Source: Pomacea canaliculata (Eukaryota > Mollusca > Gastropoda > Architaenioglossa > Ampullariidae). From it: 64,000 bases of DNA. The notes under the pieces are model-generated. The model worked only from the letters and a program-made list of their open reading frames with translations. It was not told the DNA's origin and did no database searches. This document shows positions 35,801-46,299 of the stretch, piece after piece (the stretch's first letter is position 1; every line of letters starts with the position of its first letter). Made by a program: the position numbers and the translations under genes. The stretch spans positions 17,490,192 to 17,554,191 of the forward strand of contig NC_037603.1 of NCBI RefSeq assembly GCF_003073045.1, written 5' to 3'.

Positions 35801-37632
35801 TGTCACATCTGTGTTAGGGAGATATATATTTAGATATAATAAGGACATTGTCATTTTCTTGCTGCACCTCTCCAGTTATTGAACAGTTTCATACTATATA
35901 TATACTATATATACTATATATGTGGACAGACACTTCTTTGGGGGAAACAATACTTTTACTTTCTGTGCCTTTCTTGTGTGTGCCTATGTGAGCATGCACA
36001 TAAAATGTTTAGGTAGTAACATACTTTACAATAAAAGTTTTTTTTAAAAATTGAATAAAAATCATCTCTGACGTTAAGGTTATTCGTTTTATTTGCAGAA
36101 AACATCATGGTTATACTATTTTAATGGCAATAGACCAAATATTGAAATTTCTAGATTGCCTCAGCAAAGAATTTTTCCTGTAAGAAGAACATTATGACAG
36201 CTCTGTAGATAATTATTATACATACATCTTGTTACAGTACAAATTTGATCCTTTACCCAGTGCTATTTTGGAACCTTTGTCTGATGCTACAAGTTCGCTC
36301 AACATTCTCTTGCTTTTCTGCAAGCCTTCCAGTGATGTTCAGGCTTATACCTCAAGCAGTTATTTTCTAAGCACTAACTCCTCAATTATAGACAGTGATA
36401 CTATGGTGTAATCTGATTAATAGTAATTGGGAGCAATGTTTTTCAATAGTAATCAAAAGTTTACATTTATCCTGACATGGGTGTGTAGAAAAAAGATTTA
36501 GTATCGCATACATAATTTGATAATCCCTAATGGAGTCTCATGAAGAGGGAAATGTTATTATGTGAGTTCAGGTGTGATGAAAGGTTGTGTCTGTAATGCT
36601 TCAATGAATGTGATAAAAGATTAGTTTCTTTGTGTGATTTCAGAAAGTATGATGAAGCACTGGAATATCACAGACAGGCAGAACTTCTGTTACCTCAGAA
36701 TCCCTCCACTTATGCTGCCATTGCTTATGTGCATTCATTAACAGGAGACAATGAACAGGCTGTGGATTATTTCCACAAGGTAATTTTTAAACATTTAACT
36801 TTATGTAAAAAAAAAATATTCTCAGTAGAGTACAGATAATTAGCTGCATGCTTATCATTTAGGCAGATGCTTGTTAAGATTTTGATTCATTTTAACAATT
36901 ATTAAAAGCTTAATAGTAAGGATGCTTGTATAGAGTGGAATCCCAGCGTGTGACCAGACGTTCCACGCTTTGCATATCTTGGCTAAGTTTAAGGAATAGA
37001 AGTTAATGAGGAGAAAAGGCTTTCAGAAAAGTTAGCATTCTTACTCTCTCTTACAACACACAGAGACATTAAGAGGAGTAGGAAATTAAAGTCCTAAATG
37101 GGATTTCGTTCTGAATAACCAACAAGATCTCAAAGTGCTTGTAAATCTTCAGGCTCTAGGACTTCGCAGAGAGGATGCATTTTCCACTACAATGCTGGGG
37201 AGTGTTATTGAAGCCCTAATGGTAGAGGTGACGCCTTGTGGTGAGCTTTGTTTCTCCTGTCAGATTTTGTCATAGAGATATAGCCATGGCTGCATTCTAG
37301 ATTCCGTTAGGATGGAAAACTTTTTTATTAAATCCTCATGTATTGCAGAGATTATAACTGTTTACTGTGATCCAGTTACCTTTTCTAGACTGCACAGTTT
37401 ATTAGTCTTATAACTTTAAACTGTTTCCATAATCTAGAATTTTTACATATTAACGTTGGCTCCTGCAGACTTTCCAGATGAAGATTCTGAAGCATTTGGT
37501 TCAACCAAGCTGCCGCTACCACCATTACCACTACAGAGAGGTTTTGTGGACCTTGACAGCCAGTCTTGCCTTGTCTCACCAAGCGATCGCTCCTCTAGCA
37601 TGGCTATAGAAGAGGTTGAAATGGATGACTGA
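17868..37632 (+). CDS. CDC16: CDC16 / APC6, TPR subunit of the anaphase-promoting complex
   Basis: Seventeen GT-AG exons: 17868-17966, 18747-18801, 19605-19702, 20088-20126, 20508-20642, 20895-21054, 27795-27889, 28343-28476, 29094-29173, 33408-33457, 33620-33690, 34371-34496, 34934-35086, 35434-35559, 36644-36779, 37153-37240, 37469-37632. All phases close and the sum is 1,809 nt, 602 aa (human about 620). Landmarks match animal CDC16 in order: HYESALFWADKV, RKLDK + HYAACRYLAAKCH, ISLLRGRIYEAMDN, DVYCFEALDLLVSHHMLTAQ, FGPAWLAYGHSFA, YIGLEYGLTSNAKLAERFFS, LLNNLGHVARKLK, YDEALEYHRQAELLLPQN. The C-terminal half is a TPR array. APC6 is a structural arm of the APC/C ubiquitin ligase, which marks cyclins and securin for destruction in mitosis. 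The tail after ALGLRRED is shorter and unlike human but keeps an acidic end (EEVEMDD). No damage is seen. Introns 6 and 9 are swollen by mobile elements. Confidence 0.96.
18206..18432 (+). mobile_element. tRNA-derived SINE in CDC16 intron 1
   Basis: A pol III promoter pair is visible: an A-box-like GATAGCCGAGTGATTAGAGA at about 18225 and a B-box-like GGTTCAATTCTCGCGGG at about 18260. The body runs on to a tail of CTTTACTTTTACTT. It is bounded by an exact 8-bp direct repeat, TATGCTAT, at 18206-18213 and 18425-18432, taken as the target-site duplication. The A-to-B distance and lack of a closing acceptor stem argue against a working tRNA gene. Confidence 0.8.
19256..19430. mobile_element. MITE with 5-bp target duplication in CDC16 intron 2
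   Basis: This 175-bp element starts CAGGGCTTCTGCTTA and ends with the inverted form (TTAGCAGAAGCCCTG), about 15 bp of terminal inverted repeat with one mismatch. Both ends are flanked by ATTGC (19251-19255 and 19431-19435). The interior holds further G/C-run palindromes (GGACCCC / GGGGTCC). There is no open frame, so it is non-autonomous. I cannot name the superfamily from a 5-bp duplication alone. Confidence 0.85.
22225..23598 (+). pseudogene. LINE ORF1, gag-like nucleic-acid-binding protein (broken)
   Basis: A start (MAKKLSNLGKRIREDDSSDS) at 22225 runs only about 22 codons before a stop. Coding resemblance resumes in other frames (GFKNISNNFSTVRRLRSGQF; later TLFLTFCLPKIPDFIEVG). From 22,781 an intact 237-aa frame holds three zinc knuckles in a row: CFNCQRYGHGASFC, CFRCGGTGHAAADC and CANCDGAHVASSKDC, then WKEEAAIQRVRAESGVSYAE. 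A later frame carries NRFTPLGEQGMDMDERR, typical of the end of such ORF1 products. At least three frame changes or stops separate the parts, so no whole ORF1 product is expected. In this family ORF1 coats the element RNA. Confidence 0.8.
23589..27314 (+). pseudogene. LINE ORF2: endonuclease, reverse transcriptase, RNase H (broken)
   Basis: It starts MSIILQWNCRGIRANFEELR (23589) with APE-type endonuclease signatures LQETH, LLLGDFNGHHPMW and SDHFPL up to about 24,265, where the frame shifts (the reading continues as WNLTKADWLEFQTLC in another frame). The reverse transcriptase spans about 24,470-26,200: APGPDN, PIPKPGKD, NSYRPIALTS, GFRKRRSTLDH, then after a frame change at 25,345-25,357 FDLEKAYDTTW, MGVPQGSILSPTLFN and the catalytic YVDD. 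RNase H lies at about 26,500-26,900 (IYTDGSK, SIFTAELYAI, ISDSLSALQ, WAPGHSGIPGN). Beyond a further frame change near 26,960-27,060 a zinc-finger-like GCPWCGGHLDVVHFLMNC ends the product. About four breaks are seen; the RT-RNase H frame of 573 aa remains open. Confidence 0.92.
29481..32984. mobile_element. Foldback-type element with long terminal inverted repeats (CDC16 intron 9)
   Basis: The left end CTTAAAGGCCGAAGT at 29481 is matched inverted at the right end (ACTTCGGCCTTTAAG, ending 32984). Similarity of the arms continues inward over about 250-350 bp in patches: CCGTGCGAGGGAAGGTAGGA against its inverse at about 32920-32940, and GTTGGCGGTTAGAAAGCTG against its inverse near 32790. The right half also carries a second, direct partial copy of the arm at about 31,806-31,950 beside 32,570-32,850. 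No transposase frame is seen. Exact termini and target duplication are uncertain. Confidence 0.7.
29849..31795. mobile_element. TTAA-flanked DNA element nested in the foldback element
   Basis: The ends GGTGGGACAC and GCGTCCCACC form a short terminal inverted repeat directly bordered by TTAA on both sides (29845-29848 and 31796-31799). Removing this 1,947-bp piece rejoins outer-element sequence that matches its other copy near 32,570, so it inserted into the foldback element. TTAA duplication is the mark of piggyBac and Kolobok. The interior is AT-rich with no frame longer than 60 aa, so the element is non-autonomous. Confidence 0.7.
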
Positions 37633-37720
37633 TGTTTGATGCTTCCTGAAGTGAGAACCTTTGACTGTTGGTGGTTACCCTCAAGTGTTCCTATCAAGAT
37701 ACACTTCCATCATTGCAGAT

Positions 37721-37726
37721 ATTAAA
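37721..37726 (+). terminator. Possible CDC16 polyadenylation signal
   Basis: ATTAAA lies 89 nt past the CDC16 stop codon. It is a common variant signal, but other sites further on are possible. Confidence 0.3.
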
Positions 37727-38529
37727 GGAAACCACATGTTAAAAGTGAACAATAAGCACCATTGTTCAAGTAACAAGACTATGGTCTAAAACTGCCGGTG
37801 TTGTCACACTTACTGCCTGTAATCATGAATATGTTGAACATGGAGATGGTGTTTTTGAACTTTAAGTGATATTTCTGTTGCTACTCTCTACACAAGCACT
37901 TGACACTCTCACATTATGCTGCTTCATGTCTACAAGTCCACTGTTATCGCTGCATTTATTGGGGTGCTTGTGTAAGGGTGTGGTCACCAGTGAACATTTT
38001 GGAAACTTCTCTCCTTCATCAACCTTTCAAGACTTTTAGACTTTATAACAGTTGTGTGTTCATGACATGGTCGCAAGTGTACATAAATATCTGAATTGTT
38101 GCTACAAGCAGGATGTAACTGCATAAACAAAGTCTTCCTGTTACTTTCTTGTCACCTGTAACTGATGGTGGTGTTACCTGATAAAACTGTGATGGATTGT
38201 AGATAATGTTTATTCCGCTACACTTAGTACATGCTGCCAACCTAACGTTTCTTTAGTCTGCTTGTACTGCTTCTCCACCTGCTCTGCTGTCCACCCATAT
38301 AATTGTCCTAGAAGCATGCTAGTAAATTTATGCTCATTCATGCACCCTGAACACTCTTCCTATATGACACAAATATCTTAATGCTTAAATAAGTTGCCAG
38401 ACAAGACTTGAGCTTTAAAGAACGGAAAGTCTGATTGTTTTGTTAGCCTGGTTGTTTACTGCCCAGAAACCAGTCATGTCCTTAGAGCCTGGAGAGGCTC
38501 GGCCATTGTTTCAAGATTCTGTTGTGGTT

Positions 38530-38690
38530 TGCCTGGCACTGCACTTGAACCGGATACAGTTCTCCGTATCTCTTTAACAGGTTAAAAGTATATATATATA
38601 TGAAAGGTCCGTCCTCTCTCTTCCATTTTCTCTCTCATTCGTTCTTTTTTCATTTCTATTATTTTTCTCTGGTTTTTCTTTGATCTCGAC
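38530..38690 (-). pseudogene. Decayed copy of MAO exon 13 edge plus flanking intron
   Basis: Plus-strand sequence here (GGATACAGTTCTCCGTATCTC, then TTAACAGGTTAAAAGTATAT, then GAAAGGTCCGTCC) lines up with the start of MAO copy A exon 13 and the end of its upstream intron at about 40,395-40,560 (CCCGTATCTCCCTGCCAGG, then TGAAAAGTATAT, then CAAAGGTCCGTCC). Similarity continues through a pyrimidine-rich tract. The exon part is heavily decayed and carries no usable frame. It has the same orientation as the two MAO genes and lies beyond the 3' end of copy A, so it is probably the remnant of an additional array member. Confidence 0.6.
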
Positions 38691-38916
38691 CTAGGAGTCC
38701 ACAAAGACCCTGCTTTTATTCTGAAAATGTGTTCTTCACGGTGCGTCATTCAGTTGTGTATCGGTTAAATTCCACATCTCGTCTGTATAATTCACAACCG
38801 TCGTGTTCTGGATTATAGAGAACATTGGACATCACAAAGCCCATTCACTCGCATGTGATATATTTAGACTGCAACAAATGTGTGACACAAAGAGGCAAGT
38901 AAATTCAAAAAATACA

Positions 38917-38922
38917 TTTATT
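38917..38922 (-). terminator. Possible poly(A) signal of MAO copy A
   Basis: AATAAA on the minus strand, about 490-600 nt past the alternative stop codons of MAO copy A. No stronger candidate lies between. Confidence 0.3.
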
Positions 38923-39099
38923 TACAGTATTTACACAATAAGAATCCCTCAATAACCCCAGGACATTACTTTTACACCGGTTTACACTAGTCCTCTCTTC
39001 TACATCACAAAATGATCACCAGCAGCCTAGTCAGGAAATACACAACCCTTAATCTATTGAACTTACTAGGGGTTAGGGATAAGCACCAAGTCTGTGACG

Positions 39100-39330
39100 C
39101 TTTGCGAAAGCTGCCATCTAGCAGAACCAGGAGCTTTACCACAGCCAGCTGTCTCTTATACTCACAGAGTATATACAGATGTAGGTTTTTATGTTGATGT
39201 GCGAGACCTGCCATTCAGCAGAACTAGAAGTGTTCACGACAGATTCTTTTACACACAGGTGTTTGTGTGTGTGTAAAAACTGCCATCGAACAGAATTAGG
39301 AGTCTTTATGACAACAAGCTTTCGCAACCG
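39100..39330 (-). repeat. Three spaced copies of a roughly 25-30 bp motif in the MAO copy A 3' UTR
   Basis: On the plus strand the motif reads CTGCCATCTAGCAGAACCAG (about 39110), CTGCCATTCAGCAGAACTAG (about 39209) and CTGCCATCGAACAGAATTAG (about 39281), each followed by GAG- or AAG-type sequence. The copies are 70-100 bp apart with unlike spacers. They fall in the predicted 3' UTR of copy A in antisense orientation as written. Confidence 0.6.
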
Positions 39331-39412
39331 CTTTGTAAAGTAGTAGATGAGGTCTTCTTGGTTCTTTGACGCCCCGTTCCTCCACTGTTTGTGCTAATGT
39401 GGTGTCCGCCGG

Positions 39413-42400
39413 CTAAAGGCGAGGTTTGAACGCCCTCCACATGAGACCAGCGGCAGCGGCGCCACTCAGCAGAGACATGCGCAGAAAGGAAGGAAGAGAC
39501 GGCGCTTGTTTTTCGAGCAGGCTCAGCTCCAGAGGTTTCCCTTGACCTCCTTCAAGAACACCATCCCAAAAACAGAAAGAAAACACATGAGCTTCTACAG
39601 GCATAGAATCGAATACAGCATCTAAGAACAGAGCGTCTAAGTCTTCACCAGTGATGGCGGCTTGAGTCCGAGTGTACATATCATATAACTGTGTTGATTA
39701 TAAGAACAAATGACAGATAAATAAAAGGAAAGCAAAGATAGGCGGAGAGAAAAGTGTCGAGAAGGTATATGTTAAATGTGAGAAAGGATCCTCTCAACAA
39801 CGAACAGACTAGGAGAACATCCCTGTGATAGGAAGCAAAGCAGAAGAGAAGACACCAGCTACATGCAATGAGTGACTACCTCATCCTCTGGCTCGTCTTG
39901 CCAGATGTCGCTGGCATCCACCAGCCCCTTCTCGTGCAGGATCTGCACGTGCAACAAGAGACAAGTCACAACTGAGCAAGATCTGTCTACAACGAGATAA
40001 AGATATTGCCTTGCTTCATTCGCTTACAGAAGCACACAAATCTCATCTGAGAGCGTTCAGAATCATTTCAACCTGTACGGTACACTCACCAAATGCATTT
40101 AGCACTATTGTAAGCAGCGGCGCTCAGTGCCAGGTAAGTAAAAGAGGAATTTCCTGAGGCCATCTACCAACGATTAAAATGTTCATCATAGACTAGCACG
40201 TGCGTTAAATTTTGGAAAGCCAAATTATCAATTAAAAAAATTGTTCTTCTCATGCTCTAGGGTAAAAAAAAAACAAACAAAAAACACAAAAACAAGAAAG
40301 CGCTTTACCTCCCTTGCTGCGCGCTCTCCGGCCTGAATGGCGCCCTCCATGTAGCCCGTCCATTGGCTGGCCGTCTCTGTCCCTGCCCAGTGCACGCGCC
40401 CTACAGGTGCCCGTATCTCCCTGCCAGGTGAAAAGTATATCAAAGGTCCGTCCACCTCTCTGTCGCTTCTCCCCTCTTTCACCCTTTTCTCATCTTTATT
40501 ATTTTCCACAGTTTTTCTTTCATCTGAATTAATTGTGGTAAGTCTCACTAAGAAGCTAGGTCTGAGCTTTTGAATTAAAATACATTAAAATTCATCTTAT
40601 TGCATGAAGTGAATAGTCAAAGAGCTAACTAAAATTTATGCGAAGGAAAATCCGGGTAACTATAGATCGAACAAGAGCGAATAAGCGAGGTAAGGCTCAC
40701 TCGCCAAAAGTAGTTAGAAGCCCTGGTGGCATCATGACAGTGTAGCAGCCCCCTGACCACTCATCCGCAGCCCAGTTCTTCTCTTCATAGTGGACCGGCT
40801 GTAAACAGTCATGGTTAATTAAATTCATAGTGGATTTTATGGACTGAATAGTCCATGTCCCATTTGTAGTCTGATATTCCATATTTGTGTCCTTTAACTC
40901 AATTGGCCATTTATATTCATGGCATTGTCCATCTTTGTCTCTCTCCGTAGGGTATAGACAGGGAGGAGACTGTTTCTGCGGCTCTCTCTCTCACACACAC
41001 CACACTTTCTCTGTTACTTACATGCAGAGCATCGTCTGTCTGGAAGACCTTTGCATATAGTTTACATATCCGTCTCTTTCTTTCTTCCACACTCAGTTCG
41101 CAGAAGGTTCGGGCTCGGTCCGAAAGAACAAAGCTGCAAAGAGAAAGGTAGATTTTTTGAGACATCATGAAACAGAGGTGCTATACCTACCGGATGCTTA
41201 GACAAGATCAACAGGCTACAATGGCGAGGATATGTTCTACAAGACATTATGAGAAAAAGGAGAACTGTTCAATGCAGTATAAAGACACCGACAATATTAC
41301 TGAAAAGTTACGATATACAAATATACAATATTACTGACAAATTACAATAGTTAAAAGGCGTCCTGATATCGGTTTCGTGTCTAGGTCCACTCTTTAAGAA
41401 AACAGTTTTGTTTTCTGTTGCTTGGTTAGCTGAAGGGCATTAAGGGGCAAGTCTGACATACCCCACGAGGGCCGGGTGCGAGCCGTCATGCAACACGTGG
41501 TCATACGTGCTGGCTACCAGGCCTTCGTCGTCATCAATGGCCGCAGCCCCGGACATGCCTGCACATCAGTAAGGTCACGGGTCAGCGTGCTGACAGTATG
41601 TGATGGCAATACTTGTGAATAGAACTGACTGTATGAATAGATATGATGGACACTTTAGAGCTGACCATATGTTAGGAGAGCTGATAGTATGAGTGGTTGG
41701 CGCTTATAGTCTGGAACTGACAATGGGTGTGAGAATTGCCGACAGAATGAGCAGCTTGCTTCAACTTGTTACTAGAACTATCTAGAAAATAAGCTCTCAA
41801 TCTCGACTCAGTGATACAAAGAAAACTATTTTACAATTACCGAGTTACCGAGAAGTCTCTGAGAACGATCACCATGTGCCCTCTGACCCAGAAGAGCGTC
41901 TTGCAGTTTTAGTGACTTAGAGAACACCTACCCTTGTGTCTCCAGAATGGTGTTTTGTAGTAGTGAAAGGTTTTGATGACGGAGCCCATAGGAAGTCGCT
42001 GCAGCATCTGATTTCTCCGAGCCGGAAGTGGCGGTGACCACGTGATCCGAGTCTGCAGGGGCGGCGCTAGCGCCACGATACAGTGAGAGGCCTGGACAAG
42101 CAACCCATGTCCGTTAAGATCACACGGCAGTGTGGTGACGAGAAGACTAGCAATAATCATTAAAGTTATCGTGTTTACAGGCAGGCATCAACCTAGAGAA
42201 GCCCTAGTTGCTGTCAGGCTCATCTCAGACAAATACACTAAACAAGAAAATGTACAAACAGAATACTTGCGAACCGATACTTTCACACTGTTCAGTTACC
42301 AAAGTCACATTTAATGTCACGTGATTCCACAGATTGTCTCACCTGATACACATTTCCACAGGTGTCGTACACACTCACACCACCAGACGTCTGCTCGATT

Positions 42401-43565
42401 TTGCACACCGGTCGGTTGAGAAGAACTTTGTCTGAGAAAAATAGAGAAGAAAAACATCGTATGTTAATGGGTCTAGCAATATTCTTCGTTACAATTCACT
42501 GATATTTATGCCTTCTCTGTTTGTATGACAATGTGGTTTGTTTGTACTTATCATTACCTTACTTACCTAATCCAATCTTTTTCATCAGCCCCTCGCTTAT
42601 TTGTTGCGTCCCGCCGATCAATTTCCTCTCCTGCGAAACGCGAATTTCGAAACTAAGGAATATCCATCTAAAGCCATTAATTTTTTTTAAACTTTCCTGA
42701 TTTTTTTTTTTTTACTTTTTGAAAACAAGGATTCTAGCAAAATTATTGCTCAAAGAGAAGTTAGTGTTAAGCTGAACAGACCTTAGTATTAAGTTAATAA
42801 CTGACTGACTGAGTGAGTGAGTGAGTGAGTGGGTGAGTGAGTGAGTGACTGACTGACTGACTGACTGATGTGGGTGAGAGACAAAAGGCAGGGTATGAGT
42901 GGATATTTGATGAAGTAAGATTAGATGTATGAAACCCATCAGCAAACCGCGGGCTAGTAAGTAACCCGGGAGGTAAAGTCAACTAAAAGGCGGGTGGGCG
43001 TGCCAACTCCACCCCTCGCACCTGAGCCCCGTGTGCTGTGCCGTTCATCATCAGCGGCCCTCCAGCAGACGCCAGATACCACAGCAACCACAGCAACGAC
43101 ACTTCGTACGCCTCTGAGGTGACGTTGACGTTGACAAACTCTCGCATGGCTTCCATGGCGCCTCTAGACAAACCACAAGCTTTCGAAATAAACATCATGG
43201 CTCGTCTTCTATTGTCATCAGGCAAGTAGTTCAAATGTACGTACACACCTGAATATAACACACCTGTTGAATATGATTTTTTTTCAAAGCAAATGCCGCA
43301 AAACATTGTATAGACCAGGTACTAAAGAAAAAAGAAGGATTTGTGGACGAGTTCTTCACATATCCCAAAGTTCCACGCGCGTGCGTGAGTGACCGTGTGT
43401 GCTCGCGAGGTTGTGTGTGTGCGTGTACCTGTTAATGCCAACCGATATTAGTTCTAGTATCTACTTACTTAGTCCACACGTGTTGATCAAGAAACTGCTG
43501 TACTGTCATGGTGTCCCATTCTTTGGCACGCCGTGCGGTCCATGGAGCCTGCACTGGGACCTAAG

Positions 43566-43628
<63 letters not shown>

Positions 43629-44451
43629 TTGAAAACGTTCTTGTCTTAAAAAAACTCTTTGTCTTAGGTATCAGAGTTAAAAATCTGGCGGTCACTTATT
43701 CTCCTACTTTGGCCTCAACATTTGGAATGCCTTACCTGTCTCCCCGTATAGTCTAGGCTGGAAACTTATCTCTGTCTAACTACCTATGATATCCTGCCTA
43801 TCGCCTGACTGTTCCTTTTCCCGCATTCTTCATCGCCGCACTCCTTCACACCCTTGGCAGTCCAGTGTTGTACACAACATGATATTTTCACAATGACAAG
43901 GATAGTATTCACCATGATAATTGCACAATCCATAGACCTCCGGACCCTAAAGAACAGACCTACTTTATCGGGATGGAATTTTCTAGTGGTCCGAGACGTT
44001 CTGTGACAACAGTCCCACAGAAGTGTTCAGACATGACCTCTATACACAGAGTCCAGACGAAGTATGGAGACCTGACCTCTCTACACATGCTGTCCAACAG
44101 CCGGACGACATTGTTGAGGTCCAGCCAGGACAGGAAGCCCCCGGTGGGTGGGAAAAGTCCATCTTGGTAGCGTTTCTTGATCCCATGCTGTGGACAGAAG
44201 AAACAAACTTTCTTTCAAATATGTTAGGGTTTGGTAAATCACCTATCTGTTCCTTCTTCACTGCTAACTCAGTCACCCAGACAGCAAAGACTGAGAGATT
44301 GGACGACTCGGGTCTTAAAGACTCCAACTCATTACCCAGGGTACTACATCACGTCACTGACTGCACGTCCTCTCCACCCGCAATCAGATGGTGAAGCCTA
44401 TGTCGAGCATAACCAAATGTCGCCAATTAAATTTCTTTACAATAACGTCTT

Positions 44452-44515
<64 letters not shown>

Positions 44516-46292
44516 TTTCTCTTGCACAACCGATTGTAAACTTTCGCTCTGTCTATATCACGTCACTATTACCCACACAGGACGACACACATGTAAACTT
44601 TCAGATCCTTACTTACACCTGACGTCACCTGTTACATACCCTGACCACGTACCTGGCGATACACAATCAGATCCTGCTCGTCGTACGTGCGGTACGTCTT
44701 CACGCCGAACTCGCGCGCCAGGCGCAGCAGGCGATTCTGGGTAGGCCCGACGTAAGCAGCTCCCAAATCCAGGTATCCTACCTTGTCGTTCTGAATAGTC
44801 AAACATTAGAACATAGACACATTGCACGTGTAGAGGAATTGCAAACTAGGCTCTGTGAAAAAAACTTTTTATAGCAAACAGACAAACGGACAAATGGTAG
44901 TATGCAATGTTATGGTATGCACGCACGCACAAGCACGGAGGGAGAGAGAAGCAATATATACATGCCTCGGGGAAGGGGGGAGCTACTGGGGACCCAGTGA
45001 GAAGGGGACCGGCAGTGGGGTCGCCTAGTAACAGGATGGGGGTGCCTGTCCATAAAATACCTCTTGATTTCAGTTCAGTTCAGAGCGTGATAAGAGGTGG
45101 TGTCGTTTTGTACCAGCCTTTTCTTGCCATGTGTGATCTCATTGACCCATTCATTTATCTTTTCTTACACAAACGTGAATACAGGTAACTGTTTTTAAGT
45201 TTGGGTATTGGAAGTGAAGCCAGATATCCACCTATCTATTCATAGCTGACCGAGCAGCACTTAGTCCCAATAGAGTCGCACTGTTAGGAGAAAGAACATG
45301 TCCCCCACCGCTCACCTCAATGACAACCTGCTCAGTGCACTTTACGATACAAAAATGGAAGAATGAGAGATTTATAACAGCCTACAGACACATGCAGCTA
45401 AAGCCCCGTGTTATCAGGTGAACAAGAAACAGCGAAGGACAAGTACACTTCTCCACCCCGTCACTCCTCTTATTTTAAAAGATAGACATCGAAATGACTA
45501 CACATGTGATCACGTGACCAAGAAAATATCAGTAAGTGTATTAACCTACGATAAGACTGGAAACTTAATCTTAGGGTAGACCTTATCTGACTTGCCACAG
45601 GTGCGAAATTCCATAATTTATTTTAAAAACTTGGCAGGAAAGGGAGCGACAAGAAACAATTCTGAGGCCAACTGATTAGAAGTGGAGAGAATACCTACAC
45701 GTAACGTGTAAGTCCGACCTCCGACCCTGTCGCGTGCCTCCAGCACCAGGACGCTCTGGCCTTGCTCCGCCAGCACGCGCGCTGCAGACAGACCTGCAAA
45801 CAAGAAACTGTTCTGTACCATATACATCCGTCTGTACGAGCCGAGCTACTCGCTGATGATGAGAGAAACAAGCCTAACATGAATATGACGACCCTCTAGT
45901 GATTATTGTAATATTATTTCATTATATGACAATGGAGAGTCATTTGATGGCTATAAACGACTATTTGATAGCAAAAATTCTTTTTCAATAATACATGATG
46001 GTAATTAAACTTCATTAACGTTACCGAGTGCGATAGTTTAATGACTGGTGAAAGGTGATGATCATATGATGACCGGTGTTGATGACGGTGTTGGCCTCCT
46101 CTACATTCATGGTCCCGGATGAACTGTCATATCACTTACTTGAGTCCAACTGTGGTTATACCACAACCTTCGACATTTAGGTTTGTGGACAGCAGTTTGT
46201 GTTGTTGTCTCGAGCAAAACAAAACAAAGGTTGAGATGGAGCCTCTTACCGCTAAGCCCAGCCCCCACTACAACCACGTCCAGCGCCTCCAT
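39413..46292 (-). CDS. Monoamine-oxidase-like flavin amine oxidase, copy A
   Basis: Fifteen exons on the minus strand: 46292-46250, 45793-45699, 44790-44653, 44187-44077, 43560-43469, 43163-43022, 42630-42567, 42431-42343, 42091-41932, 41558-41462, 41133-41022, 40798-40701, 40420-40309, 39942-39880, 39549-39413. Exons 1-14 join without a break into 472 aa. The product matches animal MAO-A/B: FAD-binding [53 protein letters not shown]; Lys in GSVIK (about residue 298), covalent-FAD Cys399 in SGGCYT with Tyr400, AGTETA and Tyr437 of the aromatic cage. MAO deaminates amines such as serotonin and dopamine on the outer mitochondrial membrane. Oddity: the last exon is one base short; with its only good acceptor it reads EVKGNLWS then stop (39523-39525), while the usual anchor tail ([20 protein letters not shown]) stays open in the next frame to 39413. 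Confidence 0.9.
43565..43627. repeat. (AATC)n microsatellite abutting the MAO-A exon 5 acceptor
   Basis: About 15 perfect AATC units. On the gene strand they read (GATT)n and end a few bases before the CTTAG acceptor of exon 5 (exon starts at 43560), so the microsatellite takes the place of the normal pyrimidine tract and branch-site region. Confidence 0.95.
43650..43930 (+). mobile_element. Possible LINE ORF2 tail fragment in MAO-A intron 4
   Basis: Plus-strand frames give [13 protein letters not shown] and then, in another frame, [13 protein letters not shown]. This resembles the C-terminal 'SYFGPTVWNSLP...LKTHLF' signature of CR1-like elements. It is short and frame-broken, and is antisense to the MAO gene. 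Confidence 0.35.
44452..44514. repeat. (AAC)n microsatellite in MAO-A intron 3
   Basis: About 21 AAC units in an unbroken run between exons 3 and 4 of copy A. Confidence 0.95.
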
Positions 46293-46299
46293 CAGTCGA

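Larger units (their letters stand above)
37633..39410. other. Convergent gene interval: 3' UTRs, one fossil MAO exon, short repeats
   Basis: The CDC16 3' UTR enters from the left and the MAO copy A 3' UTR from the right. Entered separately are a decayed MAO exon 13 copy (about 38.53-38.69 kb), a candidate minus-strand poly(A) signal, and a three-copy repeat at 39.1-39.33 kb. Confidence 0.5.

Noticed and set aside
41932-42091. Loss of the catalytic lysine in both MAO copies (Arg in LQTRITW)
   Set aside because: Counting back from the FAD-linked Cys shows this site corresponds to Lys271 of human MAO-B; the functional Lys296 equivalent is in GSVIK and is present in both copies.
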